Part shown: in pieces, positions 36,201-48,200 of the stretch | Position numbering within the stretch: the first letter of the stretch is position 1 | How the letters are laid out: each line of letters begins with the position of its first letter | Assembly: GCA_032622095.1 (NCBI GenBank) | Contig: CP136067.1 | Span: 80,068,705 to 80,132,704, forward strand | Origin: Siphonodentalium dalli | Taxonomy: Eukaryota > Mollusca > Scaphopoda > Gadilida > Siphonodentaliidae | Direction: 5' to 3' | Length of the DNA: 64,000 nt | The notes under the pieces: generated by a model | Databases searched by the model: none | What the model was told of the DNA's origin: nothing | What the model saw: only the letters and a program-made list of their open reading frames with translations | Program-made: the position numbers and the translations under genes

Positions 36201-39200
36201 AAGGGTTAGCTCGATTATAAATACCCTAGATGACCCAATTGCATCTGTACCATATTAACAAATCATTACACTATACTTCATTTTATTATTTTCCCACTGG
36301 TGGCCATCTGTGTATTCCAATTTCCCACATTTTGTTCGTAACTCAAAGTAACCATTTTTTGTTGTGAATTGCTTGTCCTGGCAATAATAGACATCCAAAA
36401 CAAACAGCAGTACGTTAGTTATTGAATTATAATTCGCCATACCAGATACATTTTGAAAAGTCTTATATTGCAGTCATTATACGTACGATTAATCGATAAT
36501 TATCAATTATTGTTGGCTGATAATTGCAAGTTTCTTGTGGACATATATAGTTTCCACATACTTGAAATTGATCCCTGATATTTATGTCCAATTTCCACCA
36601 AATTTTATTTTTTTATTTTATTTGAATATTTCATAATGACAATATCTGAACTGATTCCATCGCACTGTCTTTGAACATGAACTTGAACAAGAATGTATGG
36701 ACTGTGTTATCCATGCTGTTCTCTATCCATCTATTGTAGGAAGTAGCATTGTGGGATACTTTTTACGGGTTACATTTGGAGGTCCAGTCTTTGGATTTAT
36801 TATGGCGAAAATAACCCTGTTCTTCCTGTCGGGAATCTTCAACGATGCTCTGGCTGAGATTACGCTCACACTCTCATCGACGTACCTCACATACTACATC
36901 GGTAAGTAAACTGTGCTTGATGGAGCTTTATCCCTTTCTATACTAAATGGGTTCTCCCTGTCAGTTAAAAAGTGTACATCGGAATGGTCTATTATTGATT
37001 TAGAGGGATGATAAGGTGATAAAAGCAGATGACAGATAAATAAAAGTGCAGAAGAAGTCCTATTTATTGAGGGAAATGTTTAGATAATAAGTTCAACAAA
37101 TGACGGTCAACAAATGAGTTCAACAAATGACAGTCATTTGTTGAACTTATTATCTGAACATTTCCTATGGTATTCTAACTACTCATCAATGATGCTTTAG
37201 TATAGAAAGGGTTAGACTTATTATCTGAACATTTCCTATGGTATAACTACTCATCAATGATGCTTTAGTATAGAAAGGGTCAGGAGATATGTACACTTTT
37301 TATCTGAAATCTCCCTCAGTCTAGTATGCCCCAACAATAAATAACAATGCCCTCTTTTTAGTAGCTTTCTGTCTCACAGCCTTTATTAGCTAATAGTCAG
37401 CCTCCAGTTGGCCTGTTATGATTTATGACCTGGCCATCTGCCTTTCAGCTGATCAGTTTTGTATCCTAAACGGGTCGCAAACAGCTCATGACGAATTTCG
37501 GCCTCTGCAGACGACATAGAGTTACTAATTCCCTCATGCTATCATAAATCAATTACCAGTTACGAGTACAAGTTTACAGCAATAAATTGTTTGCATGTTC
37601 CAATTTTATATCAAAATGTTGATCACAACAAAAACAAATTAATTTTTCTTTCTCTTTAAAAAAAAAAAAACGGAATAACCGGGGGACACACTAAAAGGTG
37701 TTGTCCGAGTTCGAGCCCGAGCCCAGTAAAAGGTGTAGTTGGGATTTTCAATTTCGTTTATTGTCGTTAATATAGCACGTACTGTACCCCATTTAATGTT
37801 GGAACGAGCATGAAGTGATCGATATCACAACTCTTGAAACTTGAAACTACTAAGTGGTTATACATTACGATTTATGTAATGGATAATATTCTGAGCAGAG
37901 GGGATTCGGTAAAAGAATAGACGAACTTGCGCCGAGTCTATTCTTGACCAAATTCCTGATGCTGAGAATATTATCTAACTTAAAACCCACCCATTGAATT
38001 GTCATTTGAGCCAACTATCCATTTGGTCTGGTCCACAGCTCTGTCTTGATTACCTGAGTATATGCCCACAGTTCAGCATGGACAGTTATTGTTGTCCACG
38101 GTTTCAATTATTATTTAATTAGAATTAGGACTCGCCAGTTGAGAGACGTTTCCTCCGAAGTTTGCGGTTGCGCTATGGATTCGGCCAGTGTATGTGAGCA
38201 ATTTATTTCTATCCAATTGTATTTGTTTATTTTTTTTCTTTCTTGATTTAAAGATGCCCCATCCAATTTGACATCAAATAAGTTAATATTACATAGAATT
38301 TATCAGGCAATAAAACATGAAAATAATGGTCCTTATGCATTACCAATACAGCACCACAAGAAACATCCAAAATAATGTGATCAGAATCATAAATAGCTTA
38401 TTTTCAAAATTTCTCTTCAATTTTCATTGTTGGTTGGTAATGAAGAAAAAACGCTCTTTATAAAATGTGATTTTCAGATATTCTGCCGCCAAACAACATG
38501 AAACCTGGTAAACTGCCTTATTATTAAGAAGTTGAAAGCACACAAGAAGCTTGCATAAATGGGTTTACTGATTCTTTCTCATTGTTGTCTTGTGTAGAAT
38601 ACGCAAGAATAGAAGTATTGAGAGACGTTTCCTCCGAAGTTGCTTACAACCCAGTGGCTTGGAATTTCCTAACTGTCCCTATTGTTGGGAGGAATCATGA
38701 AACAATTTGAAATATGAGTTTGAATACCGTAAAATGGGGTGACTTTGCCACCAACAGGGTGACTTTGCCACGTCACTGAGAAAAAGTTAAGAATTAACAG
38801 CTCAGCACCAATAACCAGATAGCTAAATGTTTCATATTTACTAATGATTTTACAAGTTCAGATTGTATCACATGTGCCACAAAACTTGATGTATACAAAT
38901 TCTGAAGGTCAAGGTCACCACGCGACCTTTATAGAACATTTTGGCAAATTTTCTACATAACTCCAAATTTGAAGGGTTTCTTCGACACCAGCAATGATAC
39001 ACACCTAAGGGAAAGTTCATGTTTATTGCTCTTTGGTCTTGTTTCCATGAATATATTTACTTTTTCCTGGTATTAGATTATTTAATTGTAATTTGGAAAA
39101 AAACAATTTCCATGTGAGAATTGAAATCGCTCGGGGTCACTTTGCCATAGTGGCAAAGTAACCCCGCATTAAATTAGAACAGAAAAATTTACAAGCCACA

Positions 39201-42200
39201 TATATTTATATAGAATCTATCACTTTACTTCAGTTAATACTGTTATTAGTATGAAAACTTGCATCTTCATGTATAAAAATTTAGCATGGTATTTCCTGAT
39301 AAGCCCTATTGCATAAAAACTGCAAAAAGCCTATAGATGGATATTTTTACCATTGAAGGCAATACCGTTTCGAACCAATATAATACATGTATTTGTACCA
39401 TTTTAGAATCATCGGTTTTATTCAGCCATGACTGTGGTGAACATTAAGTTACTAAGGCATTATCAAGCTCACAAATCTTCTCATTGCTTGGTAAACCTGT
39501 TATGTGGATTTCAGTCATTGGGAAGTATTTCTAATACAGGTGAGGGGGTGATATATCTTATACCACAAAAACCATCGCCGCGGGTCACCCACCTCCACGC
39601 AAAAACATCTCTGATGTGTAATCACACCACTACTCAAAGTTAATTCACATGTGTGTGCTGGTCACATACTATAGTATCAAACAATAGGACTAGAGTAAAT
39701 ATATGAATACAGGTGTAAAGTAAAGTGATTCAAGTGATCATCACAGAATACTATGCATTAATCCAGATGCCCAGCGACTGTATTATATGTACTGGATTAA
39801 CTGTAATTATGGTCTATCACTCATTTACAAAGTATCGGTACCTTCATCACAACCTGAGCAGATACATGTATCTTGGTGAGATCATCACCATAATCCATTG
39901 TATTGGATGCAATCTGGAAAAACCTGTGACTTGAAATTCTTAAGAGTATTTAGCTTAGGGCATGCTTTTTTGTGACTTTTCAGTGATAACCAAGACGCTC
40001 AAGATTGCGGAGTGAAGTTTATGATATCGTCCCATCAGTAGCATAGTTTTCTCCATGTGACACCAAAAACAGCCTATCCTAGTAGTTGTACAATATTAGC
40101 ACATGTATTATTTTGACAATTATGTGTTCTCTATATTTCGTAATCAAGATTATAAAGACATTTGTGATGCAGACCAGACTGGACCACCCTAGGTGGTCCA
40201 GTCTGGTCTGCATCACAAATGTCTTTATAATCTTGATTACGAAATATAGAGAACACATAATTGTCAAAATAATACATGTGCTAATATTGTACAACTACTA
40301 GGATAGGCTGTTTTTGGTGTCACATGGAGAAAACTATGCTACTGATGGGACGATATCATAAACTTCACTCCGCAATCTTGAGCGTCTTGGTTATCACTGA
40401 AAAGTCACAAAAAAGCATGCCCTAAGCTAAATACTCTTAAGAATTTCAAGTCACAGGTTTTTCCAGATTGCATCCAATACAATGGATTATGGTGATGATC
40501 TCACCAAGATACATGTATCTGCTCAGGTTGTGATGAAGGTACCGATACTTTGTAAATGAGTGATAGACCATAATTACAGTTAATCCAGTACATATAATAC
40601 AGTCGCTGGGCATCTGGATTAATGCATAGTATTCTGTGATGATCACTTGAATCACTTTACTTTACACCTGTATTCATATATTTACTCTAGTCCTAGGTGG
40701 TCCAGTCTAGCGTGGTCCAGTCCATTGACTAGGCAGTCCTGTCCGGTCCAGGCCATTCTGGTCTGGTATTCTTGTATGGAGTTGGACTGGTCCAAAGCGG
40801 TCTGGTCTACTTACATGTGAATGAATTACCCTTTTAGCCAAATCTATACATTATACTATACCAGGCCCATATAAAATGGACAATAGATACATGTGGCACT
40901 GTTATTTATAACACACATAGAAGCATACAGAGAATCGTACCGACAGGTGGCAAAGTCACCCCAACCCATGGGGTGACTTTGCCACCCAACTTTTTCAGTA
41001 CATGGACCATAACCACACATGAAATATATAGCATGAAGTTACCTGAGTTAAATGACTGTAGAACTGTTTTCTGAATTTAGCTTGTGACTGAATGCTGCAT
41101 AGAAATATGCCAAAAAGGTGGCAAAGTCACCCCGTTTTACGGTACTGTAAAATACTAGCATCTATATAAAAGTCTAACTCCATGAAAACTCAGGCCTCGA
41201 TTTGTTTTTTGTTTTAAACATTTTTAAAATCTGAACCTGACTGAAATCTGTAGTCTTACAATATATTATACTAGCAGGTGACCCGACTTCGTCCGGGCTT
41301 TGACCTTGAATTGACCATTTTGAAGGTCAAGGTCAGGTCGGGGTAACAATTTGACCCGTCCAAAACACTCCCCGGACAAAAGTATCCCTAGGTATAAAAT
41401 TTCGTCGAAATCCATCCGTTTTACCCGATTTGACCTTGAATTGACCATTTTGAAGGTCAGGTCGTGGTCACGATTTGACGCGTCAAAAACACTCCCCCGA
41501 CAAAAGTATCCCTAGGTGTCAAATTTCGTCGAAATCCGTTAATTTTTTTATTTAATTTGAGTTAATTCTGCCTTTTTAATCAAGTGAAATGATGGTACCC
41601 GTCCCGTGATGGTACCCGTCCCTAAAAGAGGTACGTTTGTGGGTACCCGTTTCAAGGTGAAGATCACCTCGGGCAGAAAAACTTACCCGATGAAAATCTC
41701 CCCCATTCCTTGGAACCCCTAAGTACGAAGACAGACATAAGAATCACACAACACACTCACGTCTGGCCCTAGACATAAGAATCACACTACACGCATGTAT
41801 ACGCTCTTTATCAACGACACTGCGGATACGAACGCTCTTTAACTATCAACGCGATTAACCCCACAGTGCCAAGGATGGTCATTTTGGTGACTGGGAGTGG
41901 AGAAGGGGTGCTGGGAGCTTCTCCAAAACGGTGGTAAACACTGCTCGTGTGTTTTTAACCTTAGATCAGCTGCTTAGATCGGAAGTTTGAGCTCAATCGG
42001 TCCAGCAATTTTCCCGGCCATAGCTAACACACAGACAGAAGTCCCAAATATATATTAGACTAGCTGGGTACCCGTCCTGACGGGGTAGAGACGTTGTGTT
42101 GTTTTTTTACATCAACACCCTGAAAATGGTGGAAATCGGCCCAGCGGATACCGAGGTACAGGCTCAAGGTCATTTTAAAGGTCAAGGTCACGCCGCAGGG

Positions 42201-45200
42201 GCATCCGGGTGTGACGAAATTGATCAGTGCATCAAACTACCCGTCCCGAGATAGAGGTATCAAGCTTCAAAAGAATCGAGTTACGCAATTTCAATGTAAA
42301 TAAACCAAACGTCTGTTACACGGCTTTAACAAAAATTTCGGCCTGTGGACAATGATGTTTAGAAGGTGATTCTTCCGTCCACTATTCTCCTCAAACCAAC
42401 CTCGAAGTCCACTGTGGGGACGTATCAGGCGCTGATCTGAGAAGAACAGATACTACACTTTGATCTCAGCCAAAAGGCCGAGAAGCGTAACTCTACAGGA
42501 CTTCGCACTAAGCGAGGTGTGGAAAATAAATGCTCATTGAAACTATCAAACTATAAAACAGTCAACAGTCTGAATTAACAAAAAGAATGTCTGAAGTCGA
42601 AGCGTTGCGTCGAACAACAAAACCTTCACCAGCCTCATATACAAACATAACTGTACAGGACTTCGCACTAATCGTAAATGCTCATTGTAAACTATAAAAC
42701 AGTCAAAAGTCTGAATTAACAAAAAGTATGTCTGAAGTCGAAGCGTTGCGTCGAACAACAAAACCTTCGCCAGCCTCATATACAGATAAAGAGCGTTGTT
42801 AAGTTAATCAACCCGAATATGGAAAATATAAAGAGCGTTGTTTGTAAGGCAATTTAGCTCAGCGGATCCGGAGATATGAGTTTTGAAGGTGAAGGTCACG
42901 CCGCCGAACAAATGGATGGGCCTATGTTGGTCCTCGGGTGATACTACGTGCCCGTACCAAGTTTCGTCGAAATCGGTTTAGCCATTTTAGAGTCCATCGC
43001 GGCCACACACACAGACACACACACAGACACACAAACTTTCCTCAAATATATATTAGATGTATAGCTCTAACTACAGACAAATTCAGACCGCCATTCTGTT
43101 TTAGTTTGATTTATTTGTAATTTGTAATTGATTAGCAGGTTTTGACTTGCCAATGATTAGTGAGATGGGAGAACAATTAAAATTTTTAATTGGAAAATTC
43201 CCGTCAAATGTTTTGACCGAATGTAGGAAATTCCCCACTAATTACTAATTATCCCCACCCCCATATTTACGCCCGAGTCCCTGTTACGACAGACGTTGTA
43301 TGTATATTTTTATTCTATTCTCTCAACTCACGACAGGAGCTAGCATTCTTAAAGAATGCCCTGGGTATTCTTAAAGAATGCCAATGCCCACGGGCATTCT
43401 TAAAAAAGAATGACCATGGGTGTTTAATAATGCTCATGCGATCAAAAAGCTTGAGCATTCTGCCAGATAAGAGCCGTGTCAGGGCAAAGGGATAACACGC
43501 CAGTGGGTTTTAATAAGAAATAATATCAGTTTCCTAAGGTGATTACAAAGCTAAAATGCATCATACATCATCATATAACTACTAAGTGATTATACATTTA
43601 CGATTTATTAAGAAACAATTTGGTTGATATAAGTACCCTATTACTTTATACTTTATACTCGGTAATTATATATGCACACACACAAAGAAGCTTCCATTTG
43701 AAGATGAATTTGAGATATTTGCATGCAAACTGTAAACTCGCCTTTATTTAGAAGCACTCGCATTGGGCTGAATTGGTGTCAAACCAGGAGATAGTTATTT
43801 TTTATATTGACTTCTTTCTTTGTCGATCGATCCGGTTCGATGGCAGTCGAGGGTCTTCTGCGCGGTATATTTGAAATCTTGAACAGATGGATATATAAAA
43901 GTAATATCTCATCAATTTATTGTACTAATTTTGTAGATTATATATATAATTATTTTTGTTTTTTTATGTGTTCAGAATCCCGCCGATATCACAACGGGGC
44001 GGCGCATCAGTAGTTACATTACAACTGGAAATAATATTCCGATGCTCTGACATAACCTGATTTCGCAAAGTAAATTTGTGCAATAAAAGCAGAAAGATCC
44101 ACTTTGAGTCATAAATTTGGAATTGCAATGGTCGAGTTCTCAAATTAAACAACAATTGTGACACTTAATGAATATGTTTCACAATTCGTTTGTGAAGAGG
44201 TTCACCTAAATTCAATATTGAGACAAATTTTTTTTTTGACGCAAATTTGCAACCAGTGAACCAGAGTGAACCATGTGTTTCTGTTTCGTTTGTTTTCATT
44301 TTGTCAGCCAATACGAGACTGAGTATATCAACATTTTGTAATTATATAGGAACATTTTGTAATATATAGGAACATTTTGTAATATATAGGAAGGCAAGAT
44401 GTAAATTTGTGCCTTCATTATAATTTTAGTTGATTAAAACAAATTTATTATAAAAGTCTTTTTTCATGGCTGAAGTGACAATCATAATGGAACTCGACAA
44501 GAAAAACATACGAGTGGCCAGTTCCGCAACTGTGATGTTGAGATTTTGCTTAGCTGTGGCCGATTTTAATTAGGACTGGGAAAATTTTTCATATTGCACT
44601 ATTTGAAAACATAAAATCACCATCTAAGATTCCAATAAATATCAATTTCAAGTTGTACGCAATTAATCAACAAGGAAGCATCTCTGACAACAAATTTTGT
44701 CTTCGTCACAATCACGTGTTTCTATTTCGTTTGTTTTCATTTTGTCAGCCAAAACAGTATTCTAAATCACCATTTTGCAAATCTAAAGCCTAGTAGAACA
44801 AAACACAATCAATGTAAATCGTCATTATTCCTCTTTATTCGCGTCTCAAATCCGAGTGTTGAAAATGCAAAAAATTAAAGACGTCAAAAGACGATATGGA
44901 CGCTACAACAAAAGACATCACATGCCGATATGGATGCCACATCAAAAGACGATACGTTGGAATAAGGGTAAATTGCCTCACCCCTTTATGACTGTGAGGT
45001 TGTTATTATACATGTACTTTGATTTGTGTGAATCATGTGATTACAAATTCAGCATGACCTGGACACACCCTCCTGTAAAATGTTATTTCACTTTAAGGAG
45101 AGACGTTCCTTGGAGTATCAGGCGTGCTAGCTGTTGTTGTCCTTGGAGTAACAATGAGTGCTGAGAGAACGTCTATTAGCCCTGAGGTGGAGAGATTCCT

Positions 45201-48200
45201 GCACAGGTATAAAACTGATATTAGCCATGAGGTGGTGCGAGTCCTTAACAGTATAAAACTGATATTAGCCCTCTGGTGGAGCGAGTCCTAAACAGGTATA
45301 AAACTGATATCAGCCCTGATGTGGAGTGATTCCTGCAAATGTATAAAACTGATATTAGCCCTGAGGTGGAGTGATTGCTGAACAGGTATACAACTAATGT
45401 TAGCCTTGCCTGGAGTGATCCTTGAAAGAGACCTATGTGAAACTGATATTAGCCCTGAGGTGGAGCAATTCATGTACAGTTATAAAACTGATATTAGCCC
45501 TGAGGTGGAGTGATTCGCGTACAAGTATTAAACTTATATTAACCTTGCGTAGAATTATTCATGCACAGACCTTCATACAACTAATATTAGCCCTGAGTTA
45601 GAGATATTTCTTCAGAGGTATAAAATGTATATTAGCCCTGAAGTGGAGGATTCCTGCACAGGTATAAAATAGAGAGAAATCAATTGGTGAAAAATTCACA
45701 AGGGGAGCCATCACTAAAAGGAGCTATTCTAAAGACAATATGTGACAAATAGTCCCGATCAGCTGATGCGCTCACCACGGACATAATTCACAGGTGTGGT
45801 ATTATCACTTTTAATTTACTGAGAAATCCTTATAAATCACGACCGAGTGTGTAATAAATAGAGAGTACTCAATTTGTTCTGAGAATTATATTAAATAATT
45901 CTCAAGAGGCGAGAGACGTCAATAAGAAATGAGTGCGCGTTAGCACACAAGTTTCTTGCCTAAAGGTCTCTCGCCTCAAGTCAATGATGTCACAAGAAAT
46001 AACGTTAATTCACTAGTGACATTACCATTTTTAATTAACCGCGTTTTCATTGGAACTCGCGAAGAGAAGTGTAATTGACTGATATTAACCCTGAGGTGGA
46101 GATCCAGTTGCATACTGGAAGTTTGATCGTTCTGCAGTGAAGTCGTCACTGAGACAAATTTAGTTTAAACAATATTTTATTCCAAATCAAAAGATATAAC
46201 ATAAACATTACACATACTGGTACATAAAGATTCAGAATGAGTATCAGACAACAAGTTGATATTAGCTTCTTTAACCCTTTCATGACGGGAGCTTATTTAG
46301 GCGCCCTATGGGTGACTCCCATATATATAAGAGAATGCACAATTGCACAGGGTTTTCGCCAAAATTCAGGAAGCTCCAGCCATGAAAGGGTTCGATCAAG
46401 ATTTGTATTTACATTAACAAACGTTTATTGGGGTAACTCAGTTCAGCGCCCGTACAACTTCCTGTTAATCGTACCTAAAGTAAACAACTTTCTGGTTGAA
46501 CTCAATTACATGACTCCTAGCTGCATGGTGACTTATTTGACATGCATTGTCAATGACAGACACTCTACTCCAAATTTGTGCATGCTTTACAGATGGTGCT
46601 GTTGAAGCGAAAATTAAAGTTAGTAGCTCTTGACCAATCAGAATGCATTGTTTAGCAACAAATATCCAACTTGAATTACAATGCAATTAACATTCTCACT
46701 ATTTCTTGATTTTTTTTGGTGCAAATTATAGGTTTTGGGAAGTCCTAGCTTATCTGACCAACACGCTGATATTCATTATTGTGGGCGTCGTCATCTCCCA
46801 GAAGGCGATGAACCAAATCCATGGAATTGATTGGTTCTACATGTTTGGATTATACTTTGGACTGAATGTCATCAGGTATTTAACCCTTTATCAAATAACA
46901 TATCTAGTTACGCCATATAGTCATATAGCCAACATCGCCAGGTTCAAGTTCAAAGGCAATTACGTTAGCCAACTAGTATGGTCTTTGGAGGTTAGACCCA
47001 GAAAATAATTGGTAAATTTTGGCAATTTTGATGTCATTCGACACGGGGAAAATCTCTTTTATAACATATCTGAAATCCACTAAAATCTAATTTGGGTAAA
47101 ATCCGGAATTCAAGATGGCGTCCAATATGGCCGCCGATAATAATGGAAATCACAAATAGGTAGTTATTCATGAAAATCTACAATGAAAATGCGAATTCGG
47201 CACCAACATATATCACTGATTGCAACCAGTATGTTGTGGAAGGTGTGTGTAGCCAAGCATGAATCAACATTAAAGATGGCTACCAAAATGGTCACCGAAA
47301 ATTGTCAATTTTTATGTTTTGTTCAGATGAATGCCAAAACAACTCTTCAGTTGTGCATAACCGATGCTAGACTCATTAAATATTTAGTCAATACTATTTG
47401 CCACCACAATGAGTCCCACATATTAGAGCCAAATTGTTCCAACGAAGCAGTATCTACTGCAGGACCAAACATGATGCACACTTACAATGGAGGCTTCCTG
47501 GAAATTATGTAGAGATTAATCAGATTGCTTATGAAACTGTATAATATTGCCATAGTGTCCATTTTTATGTATAACCACAATTCAGAACTTTTCCATCAAA
47601 TATATGGACATCAGTGGTCTAGTCTGTATGGTGCATAAGCAATGACATTATGCGGCAATGGGTCATCCAGGGATGGCGAAGCTGGAAAGGACACTGAAGA
47701 GCACGTAATCTGGGGTTCATGCAATTGCAAAGGGAGGGTAGCATAAGTATAATTTGTGTATGTGGTCAAACTAGGAGTTTTATATCCCTCTAATATGAAA
47801 AATGTTGAATATTTCTTCACTTCCATCCATTCAATTGATATGGAGATGTATTTGAAAATCACAATTAAAATTTACCTAGTTGAGGGTCATTTTCGAAATT
47901 GGTTGGACCTGATTTGGACAAGCCTTCTGGGGTTGCTTCAGTCAAGCGCACAACTCTGTGAATATTTTCGAGGAGGAAAAATGTAATGTTGCCCACATAG
48001 AAAATTGATGTTTCTAAGTATCTTCTTAATAAATTTTGTCGTTACAAGTTCCAGAATGATGGTAACGGACGTACCTATTTTCGGTAACTGACGTACCCTT
48101 GTGAAACTAAGATCATTGGGCCCATCAATTGTGGCCAAAATCAATTGAGAAGTTATTGAAACATAACAAAGTAAACAGTCTAATATCATTGTAGCAAGTG

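Larger units (their letters stand above)
30945..36739 (+). other. Exchanger intron 4
   Basis: About 5.8 kb occupied mostly by a hAT-like element with a nested TTAA element (31014-31500) and the family A element with its passengers (31610-35790). From 35790 to 36739 I see no supported feature. Confidence 0.6.
42059..43055 (+). repeat. Second family D-like repeat, carrying a U2 fragment
   Basis: Begins 'ctagctgggtacccgtcctg' directly after copy 4, and ends 'tcctcaaatatatattagat' after a CA-rich tract. Its outer parts share style ('aaggtcacgccg', 'gtttcgtcgaaatcggttta', 'agagtccatcgcggccac') with family D. The middle (about 42407-42785) is foreign: a truncated U2 snRNA copy and its duplicated flank. 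Confidence 0.65.
36902..45097 (+). other. Exchanger intron 5
   Basis: About 8.2 kb with no exon. It contains a foldback repeat (36929-37320), the palindrome-bearing element (38727-41142), two family D repeats (41277-43055) with the U2 fragment, and small hairpins (43340-43460). A direct repeat 'gtttctatttcgtttg' (about 44275 and 44718) precedes exon 6. Confidence 0.6.

Noticed and set aside
38597-38709. Candidate alternative exchanger exon after 'cttgtgtag'
   Set aside because: The translation does not resemble the exchanger, exons 5 and 6 already join seamlessly, and the donor side is poor.
40079-40301. A matching 71-codon frame on each strand across the palindrome centre
   Set aside because: Mirror symmetry of the palindrome forces identical frames on both strands; the composition is AT-driven and hydrophobic without family resemblance.
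42841-42910. Possible tRNA-like 'tttagctcagcgg' motif
   Set aside because: No cloverleaf or B box at the right spacing; the stretch belongs to a family D-like repeat.
45217-45300. Use of the second minisatellite donor as a productive exon 6 end
   Set aside because: Unit 1 has lost one base, so the frame shifts and hits TAA within the next unit. Only the 45206 donor keeps the protein intact.
45155-45665. Tandem array considered as a CRISPR array
   Set aside because: Units are contiguous without unique spacers, and they derive from an exon of a eukaryotic gene.
46237-46605. A 122-codon plus frame in intron 6
   Set aside because: Starts in unique AT-rich DNA, crosses a TTAA MITE and ends without domain similarity.
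47183-47512. A 109-codon plus frame
   Set aside because: Composition and 'aagatggc' / 'aaatggtc' phrases look like a repeat; no recognisable protein feature.
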